A stretch of DNA of 64,000 bases from Belliella baltica DSM 15883. GTDB lineage: Bacteria > Bacteroidota > Bacteroidia > Cytophagales > Cyclobacteriaceae. The notes under the pieces were generated by a model. The model was not told where the DNA came from and did not search any database. It saw only the letters and a program-made list of their open reading frames with translations. The stretch covers positions 1,488,001-1,552,000 of the forward strand of contig NC_018010.1 in the NCBI RefSeq assembly GCF_000265405.1. Direction: 5' to 3'. This document shows positions 7,508-15,936 of this stretch, one piece after another. How positions within the stretch are numbered: the stretch's first letter is position 1; each line of letters starts with the position of its first letter. Made by a program: the position numbers and the translations under genes.

Positions 7508-8842
7508 ATGAGCATTTTACCTCAGATAGCTTTTCTCTTGATTTTTGCCGTTGCAGGGTTCTTTTTGTATAAGAGAATCACTTACCTCAGAAGAAATATT
7601 TTCCTTGGCAAAAAAGAGACTAGAAATGATCAGCCCGAAGCACGTTGGAAAACTATGCTCTTGGTGGCTTTAGGTCAAAAGAAGATGTTTAAGAGAATCA
7701 TTCCTGCATTTCTTCATTTGCTGATTTACGTAGCTTTTATCGTGATCAATTTGGAAGTGTTAGAATTTATCATCGATGGCCTTACAGGAAGTCACCGAAT
7801 TTTTGAGCCATTTTTAGGTTCATTTTATGGAGTGGCCATGAATATTTTTGAGTTTTTGGCAATCGCTGTTTTGGTTTCTTGTGTGGCTTTTCTGATTCGA
7901 AGAAACGTAACCAAAGTTGAGAGGCTCACCATGCCAGAATTAAAAGGTTGGCCAGCTTTAGATGCAAATTTAATCTTAGTGATTGAGATCGTCCTGATGT
8001 TTGCCATTCTTACGATGAATGCTACTGATCAGATCTTAGCGACTAGAGGAGTTGAAGGTTATGCATTGTTGAATGGACTTTTCTTTAGCGATATGATTCA
8101 GCCATTGTTTGTAGGTATGAGTGATTCTTCTTTGGTCATTATTGAAAGATTTGCTTGGTGGTTCCACATCATTGGCATCTTGGCATTTGCCATTTACGTG
8201 ACTTACTCTAAGCATCTTCACATTTTCTTAGCATTCCCTAATACTTGGTATTCAAATCTAAAGCCAAAAGGTGAAATCAGCAATATGCCTGAAGTAACGA
8301 ATGAAGTAAATATGATGCTCGGAATTCCAGTAGAAGGAAGTCAAGAGCCTCCTGCAGAAATCAGCAGATTTGGAGCAAAAGACATCAATGACCTGAGTTG
8401 GGTCAACGTGATGAATGCCTACAGTTGTACTGAATGTGGCAGGTGTACTTCTGAATGTCCAGCGAATCTCACAGGTAAAAAACTATCTCCACGTAAAATC
8501 ATGATGGATGTCCGAGATCGGGCAGAAGAAGTTGGTAAAAGTATCGATGCCGGCGGGCCAGGTTTGGAGGATGGTAAATCACTACTAGGAGATTACATTA
8601 CCAAAGAAGAAATCAATGCTTGTACTTCTTGCAATGCTTGTGTTGAAGCATGTCCTGTAAATATTGACCCACTTTCTATCATTCTTCAAATGCGTAGATA
8701 TGTGGCTATGGAGGAATCAGGCAGTCCAGCACAGTGGAATGCGATGTTCCAAAATATGGAAACAAGCTTTTCTCCATGGAAATTTGCTCCAACAGACAGA
8801 TTCAACTGGGCAGATTCAGTGAAAAATGAAGAAGCAAAATAA
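7508..8842 (+). CDS. Membrane (Fe-S)-binding oxidoreductase subunit, HdrC/GlpC-like fusion
   Basis: A 444-residue fusion. The N-terminal part (to about 235) has five hydrophobic segments of the nitrate-reductase-gamma/HdrE type. The C-terminal part has two ferredoxin-like [4Fe-4S] motifs, CTECGRCTSECP from about residue 307 and CTSCNACVEACP from about residue 371. With the CCG-domain protein encoded just downstream, it forms an electron-transfer unit like heterodisulfide reductase or anaerobic glycerol-3-phosphate dehydrogenase subunits. It probably moves electrons between quinone and a soluble partner; the substrate is unknown. An 83-bp heptad tract separates the two genes. Confidence 0.85.
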   Translation: MSILPQIAFLLIFAVAGFFLYKRITYLRRNIFLGKKETRNDQPEARWKTMLLVALGQKKMFKRIIPAFLHLLIYVAFIVINLEVLEFIIDGLTGSHRIFEPFLGSFYGVAMNIFEFLAIAVLVSCVAFLIRRNVTKVERLTMPELKGWPALDANLILVIEIVLMFAILTMNATDQILATRGVEGYALLNGLFFSDMIQPLFVGMSDSSLVIIERFAWWFHIIGILAFAIYVTYSKHLHIFLAFPNTWYSNLKPKGEISNMPEVTNEVNMMLGIPVEGSQEPPAEISRFGAKDINDLSWVNVMNAYSCTECGRCTSECPANLTGKKLSPRKIMMDVRDRAEEVGKSIDAGGPGLEDGKSLLGDYITKEEINACTSCNACVEACPVNIDPLSIILQMRRYVAMEESGSPAQWNAMFQNMETSFSPWKFAPTDRFNWADSVKNEEAK

Positions 8843-8925
8843 GAAGCAAGAGATAAGATCCAAGATGCAAGAAGGAAGAGCTTCTTAAATCTGAAATCAA
8901 AAATCTACAATCTAAAATTCTAAGT
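8843..8925 (+). repeat. Degenerate heptanucleotide tract between the two Fe-S genes
   Basis: The whole gap parses into 7-mers: GAAGCAA, GAGATAA, GATCCAA, GATGCAA, GAAGGAA, then TTAAATC, TGAAATC, AAAAATC, TACAATC, TAAAATT. Units switch from purine-rich after the first gene's stop to TC/TA-type before the next start. This is the clearest example of the heptad pattern in the window. Confidence 0.75.
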
Positions 8926-9717
8926 ATGTCAACATATAAAGTACCAACAATGGCCGAAATGTCGGCCTCAGGAGATAGCCCAGAAATTCTTTTTTGGGTA
9001 GGTTGTGCCGGTTCATTTGATGAAAGATACAAAGCCGTAACACAAGCATTTGTAAAAATTTTGAATAAAGTCGGGGTAAGCTTTGCAGTGCTTGGTCCTG
9101 AAGAAGCATGTACTGGTGACCCTGCAAGAAGAGCCGGGAATGAATTCCTGTTTCAGATGCAAGCCGTAGCGAATGTTCAGGTGATGAATGGTTACAATAT
9201 CAAAAAAGTAGTTACAGCATGTCCACACTGCTTCAACACTATTAAAAATGAATACCCTGCATTGGGTGGGAATTATGAAGTTATTCACCATTCGCAATTT
9301 CTCCAGCAACTGATCAATGAAGGCAAAGTGGCTCTTCAAGGTGGAGGAGAATTCAAAGGAAAGAAAATCACATTCCATGATTCATGTTACCTCGGGCGCG
9401 CTAATGACGTTTACGAAGCGCCAAGAGACGTCATCAAAGCCTTGGATGTAGAGTTGGTGGAAATGAAGCGTTGCAAAACCAAAGGACTATGTTGTGGAGC
9501 AGGTGGGGCACAGATGTTCAAAGAACCAGAAAACGGGAAAAAAGATATCAACATCGAGCGAACAGAAGAAGCTCTAGCAACAGGTGCGTCAGCAATAGCG
9601 GTAGGATGCCCATTCTGCTTGACTATGATGACGGATGGAGTGAAAAATAAAGAAAGAGAACATGATGTTCAAGTCTATGATTTGGCAGAAATGATCGCTA
9701 AGGATATGGGAATTTGA
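8926..9717 (+). CDS. CCG-domain (Fe-S)-binding protein, HdrB/GlpC-like
   Basis: A 263-residue soluble protein with two cysteine-rich CCG modules. The first includes GCAGSFD near the N-terminus and TACPHCFNTIKNEYP in the middle. The second includes HDSCYLGR, GLCCGAGGAQMF and VGCPFCLTMM. In HdrB these cysteines hold non-cubane [4Fe-4S] clusters. It should dock on the membrane subunit encoded upstream, from which it is separated only by the heptad tract. A strong terminator follows 29 nt after the stop. Confidence 0.88.
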   Translation: MSTYKVPTMAEMSASGDSPEILFWVGCAGSFDERYKAVTQAFVKILNKVGVSFAVLGPEEACTGDPARRAGNEFLFQMQAVANVQVMNGYNIKKVVTACPHCFNTIKNEYPALGGNYEVIHHSQFLQQLINEGKVALQGGGEFKGKKITFHDSCYLGRANDVYEAPRDVIKALDVELVEMKRCKTKGLCCGAGGAQMFKEPENGKKDINIERTEEALATGASAIAVGCPFCLTMMTDGVKNKEREHDVQVYDLAEMIAKDMGI

Positions 9718-9746
9718 TTTTAGATAATTCCAGTTTATTAACCAGA

Positions 9747-9785
9747 GACCTGCCAGATTTTTGAAATCTGGCAGGTCTTTTTTTT
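9747..9785 (+). terminator. Terminator of the Fe-S operon
   Basis: A 14-bp perfect stem, GACCTGCCAGATTT (9747-9760) with AAATCTGGCAGGTC (9764-9777), a 3-nt loop and eight or more T residues. Confidence 0.92.
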
Positions 9786-9810
9786 AATTCGGGAATTTGA
9801 TTTTTACTAA

Positions 9811-9890
9811 AGGGGCGTTATTCCTGCCATCTTCGTAGAATAAAGATTTTGTAATTATCCCGAGAAGGGGCGTAGCCCTGATATCTTTTT
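9811..9890. repeat. Dispersed GGGGCGTAGCCCTGATATC element, copy 1
   Basis: This non-coding stretch contains AAGGGGCGTAGCCCTGATATC and a diverged inner unit, GGGGCGTTATTCCTGCCATCTTCGTAG in order. Reverse-complemented, both units align with the region at 60668-60788 (GATGTCAGGGCTAAAGCCCC and CTACGAAGATATCAGAGCTA). It is a small dispersed repeat family with internal symmetry. Confidence 0.65.
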
Positions 9891-9980
9891 AAATTTCTTG
9901 ATAGAAAAAAATATTTAAAGCGATTAATTGAAGATTTTGTGGCGTTAAATTTTTTGAATATATCTAGTGATTTTCTAAAA

Positions 9981-10098
9981 TGCCCTTACTTTGTTACAAA
10001 AATCAGCAAAATTTGCCCTTACTTTGTGACAAAACTTTTAAAATCTACCCTTACTTTGTTACAATAAATTGAAAAAAATGCCCTTACTTTGTAGCAAA
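9981..10098 (+). repeat. Four phased palindromic repeats upstream of the DUF4143 ATPase gene
   Basis: Four 20-bp copies of TGCCCTTACTTTGTTACAAA-type sequence start at 9981, 10014, 10046 and 10079, i.e. every 32-33 bp, about three helical turns. Each holds an inverted repeat TTTGTnACAAA (TTTG-TAG-CAAA in the last copy, where both arms changed together). The last copy ends 11 bp before the ATPase start codon. Unit spacing and length do not suit a CRISPR. The layout suggests cooperative binding sites for a dimeric regulator on one DNA face; each unit also contains a -7-like TACTTTG. Confidence 0.8.
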
Positions 10099-10109
10099 TA
10101 TAGGATTTT

Positions 10110-11465
10110 ATGAGCTTCAAAAGACATGTTTTCAGTCATTTAGAGAATTGGAAGTTAGATAAGGAAAGAAAACCTCTAATCATTAGAGGGGCAAGACAAG
10201 TTGGTAAGACCACCTTAATCAAGCAATTTTCCGAGTTATATCCATATTCTATTTTTATGAATTTGGAAAAAGAATCTGACAGATCATTTTTTAATGACTT
10301 TGATGATGTCCAAAGTATCATTGAGACAATTTTTTTAACAAAAAACTTAAAAATTGAGCATTTAGGAGATACACTTCTTTTCTTAGATGAAATTCAAGAA
10401 TCACCCAAAGCAATAAAGTTACTCAGGTATTTCTATGAAGAGTTGCCCCAGCTTCATGTAGTAGCAGCAGGGTCCTTATTGGAGTTCGCAATGAAGAAGG
10501 TTTCCAGTTTTCCCGTAGGAAGAGTCCAGTTCCTATACCTTCATCCAATGAACTTTCCCGAATATCTTAAGGCAATTGGCCAAGATGCTGCATTAGAGCA
10601 ATTAAATCAGTTTCCTGTTAAGGCTGTAGCTCACAAAGTTTTGATGGGCCTCTTTCATAGATATGCAATTATTGGGGGAATGCCCGAAGTAGTCAAAACT
10701 GATATCGAGAAAAATAACCTAGCAAATCTCACATCAACTTACGAGAGTATATGGGGAACCTATAAAAATGATATCGAAAAATACACTTCTAATGATACTG
10801 AGAGGAAAATCATCAAACACATTATGAATGCAGCCCCTCTGGAATTAGATCAAAGAATCAAATTTCAAGGTTTTGGAAACTCAAATTATAAATCAAGAGA
10901 AATAGGTGAATGTTTCAGGATTCTGGATGATGCAAGAGTAATTAAGTTGATCTATCCAACCACTGATCTCAAGCCACCAGTTCAATATGACCTCAAAAAA
11001 TCCCCTAGGCTTCAGTTTTTGGATTCTGGTTTGGTGAATTATGCATTAGGGATTCAAGGTCAACTTTTGAAAATGGAGGATTTGAGTCCTGCATTCAAGG
11101 GAGTATTGATTCCACATTTGGTGACGCAGGAGTTATTATCGATTCAAAATATAACAGATCATAAACCTAATTTCTGGGTAAGAGGGAAAAGGCAGTCAAG
11201 TGCAGAAGTTGATTTGGTTTACACATTTGAGGATAAGTTAATTCCAATAGAAATTAAATCTGGAGCAACAGGTTCCTTGAGGTCATTGCATCAATTTGTA
11301 GATGTAGCAGAACATCATTATGCCATTAGGATTTATGGCGGGAAACTATTGACCGAAGAGACTACTACTCCAAATGGAAAGCCCTATCGTCTATTGAATC
11401 TCCCATATTATTTGGGGACAAAAATTGGAGACTATGCTCAGCAGTTTATAGAAGGTAAGATTTAA
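10110..11465 (+). CDS. AAA ATPase with DUF4143 / PD-(D/E)XK-like C-terminus
   Basis: A 451-residue protein of the AAA_14/DUF4143 type. The Walker A motif GARQVGKT lies at about 28-35, and Walker B LLFLDEIQ at about 90-97 is followed by sensor AAGSLLEFA. The C-terminal half has a nuclease-like signature: SSAEVDLVY then IPIEIKSG (the E/D...ExK pattern). Such proteins are widespread and often strain-variable; their biochemical role is unsettled. It is a single gene behind four phased repeats, and I find no partner gene. It resembles the 31509-32819 ATPase in design (ATPase plus nuclease-like tail) but belongs to a different family. Confidence 0.85.
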   Translation: MSFKRHVFSHLENWKLDKERKPLIIRGARQVGKTTLIKQFSELYPYSIFMNLEKESDRSFFNDFDDVQSIIETIFLTKNLKIEHLGDTLLFLDEIQESPKAIKLLRYFYEELPQLHVVAAGSLLEFAMKKVSSFPVGRVQFLYLHPMNFPEYLKAIGQDAALEQLNQFPVKAVAHKVLMGLFHRYAIIGGMPEVVKTDIEKNNLANLTSTYESIWGTYKNDIEKYTSNDTERKIIKHIMNAAPLELDQRIKFQGFGNSNYKSREIGECFRILDDARVIKLIYPTTDLKPPVQYDLKKSPRLQFLDSGLVNYALGIQGQLLKMEDLSPAFKGVLIPHLVTQELLSIQNITDHKPNFWVRGKRQSSAEVDLVYTFEDKLIPIEIKSGATGSLRSLHQFVDVAEHHYAIRIYGGKLLTEETTTPNGKPYRLLNLPYYLGTKIGDYAQQFIEGKI

Positions 11466-11576
11466 CTTTATCGAATCGCTCTAAATTTATACCCAAACAC
11501 CAAATTTATCCGTTAAGAAAAAGAACTAAAATAAGACGAAAGTCCTTATTCTTGGGAACAACAAAATTGCCTAAAA

Positions 11577-12068
11577 ATGTATTTAGAATTTGAAGATATA
11601 GCTGCTCACGCACGCATTTGGATTTATCAGTCAGATAGAAAATTTACTCAAGAAGAAGTTTCTTGGATCAAGGATCGCTTGAAAGCTTTCTGTGAGCAAT
11701 GGAATACGCATGGTGCATTGATGCCGACATCTTTCGAAATCAAATTTGATCAAGTAATAATCCTTTCAGTAGATGAAAGTAATTTGGGTGCAAGTGGATG
11801 CTCGATAGATAGCTCAGTCAAAACACTTCGAGAGATTGAACAAAAACTTGGGGTGAATTTGATAGATCAGGGGAAAGTAGGGTTTCTAGCATCTGAGGAC
11901 ACATTGGCTGTAAATTCCGTCTTTGGGATTAAGGAAAGTGTACAATCAGGATTGGTCAACCCTGAGACACTTGTGCTGAATCCACTTGTAAAGGAAAAAG
12001 CAGATTTAGAGAATAAATGGCTTATTCCTGCTAAAGAAAGCTGGTTAAACAAATACTTTGAAAATTAA
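11577..12068 (+). CDS. Conserved Bacteroidota protein of unknown function
   Basis: A 163-residue soluble protein without signal peptide, membrane segment or nucleotide-binding motif. Residues of about 5-80 carry the pattern ARIWIYQSDRKF...FCEQWNTHGALMPTSFEI, and the middle reads SGCSIDSSVKTLREIEQKLGVNL. I believe homologues have been labelled 'ABC transporter ATPase', but no Walker A or signature motif is present, so that label would be unsupported. It lies 55 nt upstream of the PorE-like gene. Confidence 0.65.
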   Translation: MYLEFEDIAAHARIWIYQSDRKFTQEEVSWIKDRLKAFCEQWNTHGALMPTSFEIKFDQVIILSVDESNLGASGCSIDSSVKTLREIEQKLGVNLIDQGKVGFLASEDTLAVNSVFGIKESVQSGLVNPETLVLNPLVKEKADLENKWLIPAKESWLNKYFEN

Positions 12069-12123
12069 TTATTATAATTATCCTATATTTAAAAATTAAG
12101 AAATCATCCGACTGATAATTGCA

Positions 12124-14046
12124 ATGAAGCGAAGTCTCTTTTTTATTATTCTTTTTGGTTTGTTAGGCACAGCCTGTACCAGTTTGTACAAGAAAGGCCA
12201 AAAGCAGTTCTCCTCTGGAGAATATCAATATGCAATCAGTACCTTTTCAAAGGTTTTGGAAAAAGATCCTGAAAATAAGGAGGCTAATTTTTACGTTGCT
12301 GAGAGCTACAGACTTTCCAATAGAATAGAAAAATCTTCCTCGTATTATGAAAAATTGGTAGAAGAGGATGGTACTTTTGAAAATTATTATAGACTAGGAC
12401 AAAGTTATAAAAGTCAAGGAAGAGCAGAAGAAGCGCTAGAGGCATTCAAAGAAGCTCAAGGTTTGACTTTAGATGATGCGTATTCGAATGAGTTAAAAAG
12501 AGAAATCGCAAATCTTGAAAAATCAGATGAAATAGAAGATTACTGGCCTTACTTGGAGTTAGAGAATTATACTTTGCTGAATACTGCAGGACCTGATTAT
12601 GCTCCCATTGTCAATGAGGGTTACATGTATTTCACGAGTTCAAGACAAGCATCAGGGATCTATCCAGGCACAGGCACGGCGTACACCAAACTTTTTAGAA
12701 CTAGAGCTGAAGGAATCAAGGTTGATGTACAGAATATTCAAGCGCTTCCTGAGTTTCGTAATGAAGAAGGGTTGAACCAAGGAGCTATTGCAATTAGCCC
12801 TGATGGAAATACCATTATTTATGCAAGAGGAAATTCAACTTCCAAGAAAGATTTACCAGACGTACATTTATTTGCATCTTACTTTAGGGGTGGAGGATTC
12901 ACGCAGCCGATTTGGATGCCTTTGAATGAAGATGAATTTTGGTGGAATAGTACTCCAGCTTTCAGCCCTGATGGATCGGTTCTTTATTTTGCTTCCAATA
13001 GACCAGGAGGATATGGAGGAACAGACCTTTACAAAGCCACAAAACTAGCTAATGGAGACTTTGGAAATCCTGTCAATTTAGGACCTGAAATCAATACTCC
13101 TGGAAACGAAATGTTTCCACGTTTGGTAGCTGATGGGAAATTTTTCTTTGCTTCAGATGGACATGCTGGGTTTGGGAAATTAGACATGTTTGTTGCAGAG
13201 CCTTCTGAACAAGGAACAGTCGTTAAAAATTTAGGGCCAAAGATCAACTCAGTAGCAGATGACTTTGGGATTTATTTCACAAATTATCCTCAAGAAGGTT
13301 TTATTACTTCCAATAGAGAAGGTGGGGCTGGAGATGATGATATTTATTACTTTGAAGATAAAACGCCAAAACCTAAGCTTGTCAATATATTTCTCAACGT
13401 AACTACAAAAGAAAAACAAGAAAATGGTTCAGAAGTGATTCTTCCACAAACAAGAATTGCACTTTATGATTCCGCAAATAAGATGACTGGCGGCGATTTT
13501 ACAAATCAAAGCGGTAGAGTAAGATTAACTTTGGCTCCGAATGCGGATTTTTCAATGATCGCTTCCAAAAGTGGATATTTCACAAAAAGTATAACGTATA
13601 CCACAAAAGGGAAAACCCCTAGCCAAGAAGAATTGATTCAAGAAATTACCAATATTACCTTAGACACTACGATAATTTTGGATGCTTTGATCTTAGAAAA
13701 ATCTATCGTCTTGGATAATATTTATTATGACTTGGACAAGGCTGAGATCAGACCTGATGCAGCTCTTGAGTTGGATAAGCTTGTCACAATCTTAAAAGAC
13801 AATCCGACGATATCCATTGAGTTGAGTTCACATACAGATGCACGAGCGACAGATGCCTACAATGATGCACTTTCACAAAGAAGAGCAGAGTCAGCAGTAG
13901 CTTACATTGTGTCCAAAGGTATAGCCCCAGAAAGATTAGTAGCAAAAGGTTATGGCAAGCGTCAGTTGATCATAGAAAATGCCCAAACAGAAGATGAACA
14001 TCAAGTCAACAGAAGAACAGAATTTAAAGTGATTGATATTAAGTAG
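12124..14046 (+). CDS. OmpA-family lipoprotein with TPR, PD40 propeller and CRD (PorE-like)
   Basis: A 640-residue protein with a lipobox (LLGTAC, Cys18). Domains in order: TPR-like helices (about 25-125); a beta-propeller of PD40/WD40-like repeats (about 150-430) with repeated AISPDGNTIIYA, FSPDGSVLYFASNRPGG and SNREGGAGDDDIYYFED; a carboxypeptidase-regulatory-like beta domain (about 435-510); and a C-terminal OmpA peptidoglycan-binding domain with YYDLDKAEIRPDA and LSQRRAESAVAYIVSKGI. This order matches PorE of the type IX secretion system, which links the machine to peptidoglycan. Bacteroidota carry several paralogues, so this one may or may not be the T9SS subunit. Confidence 0.85.
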   Translation: MKRSLFFIILFGLLGTACTSLYKKGQKQFSSGEYQYAISTFSKVLEKDPENKEANFYVAESYRLSNRIEKSSSYYEKLVEEDGTFENYYRLGQSYKSQGRAEEALEAFKEAQGLTLDDAYSNELKREIANLEKSDEIEDYWPYLELENYTLLNTAGPDYAPIVNEGYMYFTSSRQASGIYPGTGTAYTKLFRTRAEGIKVDVQNIQALPEFRNEEGLNQGAIAISPDGNTIIYARGNSTSKKDLPDVHLFASYFRGGGFTQPIWMPLNEDEFWWNSTPAFSPDGSVLYFASNRPGGYGGTDLYKATKLANGDFGNPVNLGPEINTPGNEMFPRLVADGKFFFASDGHAGFGKLDMFVAEPSEQGTVVKNLGPKINSVADDFGIYFTNYPQEGFITSNREGGAGDDDIYYFEDKTPKPKLVNIFLNVTTKEKQENGSEVILPQTRIALYDSANKMTGGDFTNQSGRVRLTLAPNADFSMIASKSGYFTKSITYTTKGKTPSQEELIQEITNITLDTTIILDALILEKSIVLDNIYYDLDKAEIRPDAALELDKLVTILKDNPTISIELSSHTDARATDAYNDALSQRRAESAVAYIVSKGIAPERLVAKGYGKRQLIIENAQTEDEHQVNRRTEFKVIDIK

Positions 14047-14060
14047 GTTCTAAATTTAAC

Positions 14061-14271
14061 TTACTCTTCTTTAAAGTCAATTTCAAAATACTTAAGGATA
14101 GACTTATAAATATCTTGAGCAGTGAGACAGGTATCTGATAAATAATCAGGTACCTTTTTCCACTCCTGTAATAAATGCACCTTAAATTTTACCTTGAGCA
14201 CAATAATTTCTTATTGTCCTTTCAGGCATTTTCCATTTTTTTGCTAACTCACTTACTGAAATATAATTCAT
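14061..14271 (-). pseudogene. Broken helix-turn-helix (excisionase/HTH_17-type) gene
   Basis: From the ATG at 14271 the frame reads MNYISVSELAKKWKMPERTI...CAQGKI and stops at a TAA after 29 codons. Beyond the stop the same frame gives GAFITG, which continues the family pattern (G-[RK]-I-x-GA-x-x-x-G), so the stop interrupts a recognisable DNA-binding domain. A second frame is open from 14220 to 14061 and ends KSILKYFEIDFKEE. The simplest reading is a nonsense mutation plus a frameshift or fusion in a small HTH antitoxin-type protein. The stretch contains nothing else. Confidence 0.6.
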
Positions 14272-14346
14272 ATTAAATTAAAATTTGGCCGTTATCGGCG
14301 AGATACGATTAAAAAATAGTAATAAATGTGGTTTTTGGCCGATAAA

Positions 14347-14976
14347 TTAATCTTCTAAAATTGATTTTTCCCACACAAATACCCCCATTGCTCTTTGACC
14401 ATGAACCAATACACTTTTGGGATTTTCAAGATTTTTTAAGCCATATTTCAGCTCAACTTTTTCTAACAACTCTTTAGTCAAAAGAAAGCGTTCACTCCCA
14501 TCAGGAAGAGCAAATACACCATCACCTAGATTTGGAGATGATTCTTGAACCCCTCCAAACCCTGTTGTCATTCGTAGAAAAAATATCCCATCATCCTTCA
14601 AAACACGCATCATTTCGTCCATCATTTTAAAGAAATCCGATTCACTCGTAGCAAAATGTAAGACAGCAGAACTGATGACTACATCGAAAGCGCCTTTGTG
14701 AAAAGGCATATCCTGAACAGTTGCCGTTTGGAATCTATAAATATCATAAGTGGGCTGAATCGTTTGGGCATAGATTCTTGCCATTTGAATTGCGATAGGA
14801 TTGGCATCTACCCCAAATATTTGAAATCCCTGATTCAGAAAATAAATGCAATTTCTACCTTCGCCACAGCCGGCATCTAGGATTTTCATTTCCTTACTAA
14901 ACCTTTCCTTGAGAATCTGATCAAGCAGATAAATATCAATATTACCCAAAAGTTGATTCAGTTTATTTACTTCCAT
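14347..14976 (-). CDS. Class I SAM-dependent methyltransferase
   Basis: A 209-residue Rossmann methyltransferase. Motif I LDAGCGEGRNC is at about 33-43, followed by FGVDANPIAIQMAR (acidic end of beta-2) and FDVVISSAVLHFA (motif IV/post-I). The sequence resembles TehB/UbiE-like small-molecule methyltransferases; the substrate is unknown. The longer reading starts at TTG, so the ATG at 14976 is preferred. It overlaps the 3' end of the patatin gene by 14 nt, so the two are probably cotranscribed. Confidence 0.85.
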   Translation of the reverse strand: MEVNKLNQLLGNIDIYLLDQILKERFSKEMKILDAGCGEGRNCIYFLNQGFQIFGVDANPIAIQMARIYAQTIQPTYDIYRFQTATVQDMPFHKGAFDVVISSAVLHFATSESDFFKMMDEMMRVLKDDGIFFLRMTTGFGGVQESSPNLGDGVFALPDGSERFLLTKELLEKVELKYGLKNLENPKSVLVHGQRAMGVFVWEKSILED

Positions 14977-15874
14977 TTTCAAGGTTATTTAGGGCTTTTA
15001 TCGTTTTGCTTTTACCGATTTCGATCAATTCACTTGCTCGATGAAACTCCAATGTGCCTGCTTGGATTCTGGAAATTTCGATAAGTACATCGACTCTATA
15101 CTTATCAAGGACAACAGAAGAAAGTTTATCCTGAAGTAAATCAAAGGAGAAATTCAGTAATTCTAAAGAACTCATGCCTTTGTATTTTTCTTCTTTCAAT
15201 TCAGAATTGAAGTATTTAGAAACTTTGGTATGATACTCAGAAACCCATTTGGGGATTTTGATAATGCCTTCGCGTTCTTCAGGAGAATTCTTTTTAGGTT
15301 GTAATTTTACTAGTGTTTCCTTTGGGCCATTCAAATCTACTGCAATCATCAATTCACCTCTATTTGTTTTTGGTAAAAGATTTAATGGAATAGGGTTGAT
15401 GATCCCTCCATCAATATATTCCTTGCCATGAAGTCTAGCAGGAGTCAAAACAGTTGGAATCGAGACAGATGCTCTGATAGCTTCAAAAAGAGAACCTTTA
15501 TCAAAAATCTTTTCTTTACCTTGGGGAATTTCTACTGCAGTACATGTAAATGGGATGGCTAAAGATTCAATGTCACAATCTTTAATGATTTTTTTTATTT
15601 CATTAAACACTTTATCACCTTTGATAAAGCCTTTACTTGATAATGTAAAATCCATTAAGGAAAAAACATCTATCCTATCCAAGTTGCATATCCAATCTTT
15701 GAATGCAGGAAGCTGACCTGCTGCATAAATACCCCCAACTAAAGCACCCGCAGAGGAGCCAGCGATCGAGACAATCTCAAACCCAGCTTCTTCTAAAGCT
15801 TCAATAACACCAATATGTGCCATTCCTCTAGCACCACCACTAGAAAGAACCAACGATACTGTTTTTTTACTCAT
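14963..15874 (-). CDS. Patatin-like phospholipase family protein (RssA-like)
   Basis: A protein of about 303 residues with a patatin fold: oxyanion hole SSGGARG near residue 13, nucleophile elbow GSSAG near residue 38, and the dyad Asp in DGGIINPIPL at about 190. RssA/YchK-like proteins have this short size. It probably acts as a cytoplasmic lipid acyl hydrolase. I choose the ATG at 15874 (MSKKTV...) because patatins usually begin right before the first beta strand; an in-frame ATG at 15892 would add six residues. The stop overlaps the methyltransferase start. Confidence 0.88.
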   Translation of the reverse strand: MSKKTVSLVLSSGGARGMAHIGVIEALEEAGFEIVSIAGSSAGALVGGIYAAGQLPAFKDWICNLDRIDVFSLMDFTLSSKGFIKGDKVFNEIKKIIKDCDIESLAIPFTCTAVEIPQGKEKIFDKGSLFEAIRASVSIPTVLTPARLHGKEYIDGGIINPIPLNLLPKTNRGELMIAVDLNGPKETLVKLQPKKNSPEEREGIIKIPKWVSEYHTKVSKYFNSELKEEKYKGMSSLELLNFSFDLLQDKLSSVVLDKYRVDVLIEISRIQAGTLEFHRASELIEIGKSKTIKALNNLENGSK

Positions 15875-15936
15875 GGTATAAAAGTGATACATTTATTTAA
15901 CTTAGTGAATTAACTTTCCGAAAAAATTCTATCGCT

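Noticed and set aside
9811..9890. Remnant of an insertion sequence
   Set aside because: No transposase fragment or terminal repeats; the similarity is to another small repeat at 60668-60788.
9981..10098. CRISPR-like short repeats
   Set aside because: Units are 20 bp with only 12-13 bp between them, diverge from each other, and there are no cas genes; operator-type sites fit better.
11577..12068. ABC transporter ATPase label for the 163-residue protein
   Set aside because: No Walker A, signature or Walker B motif is present.
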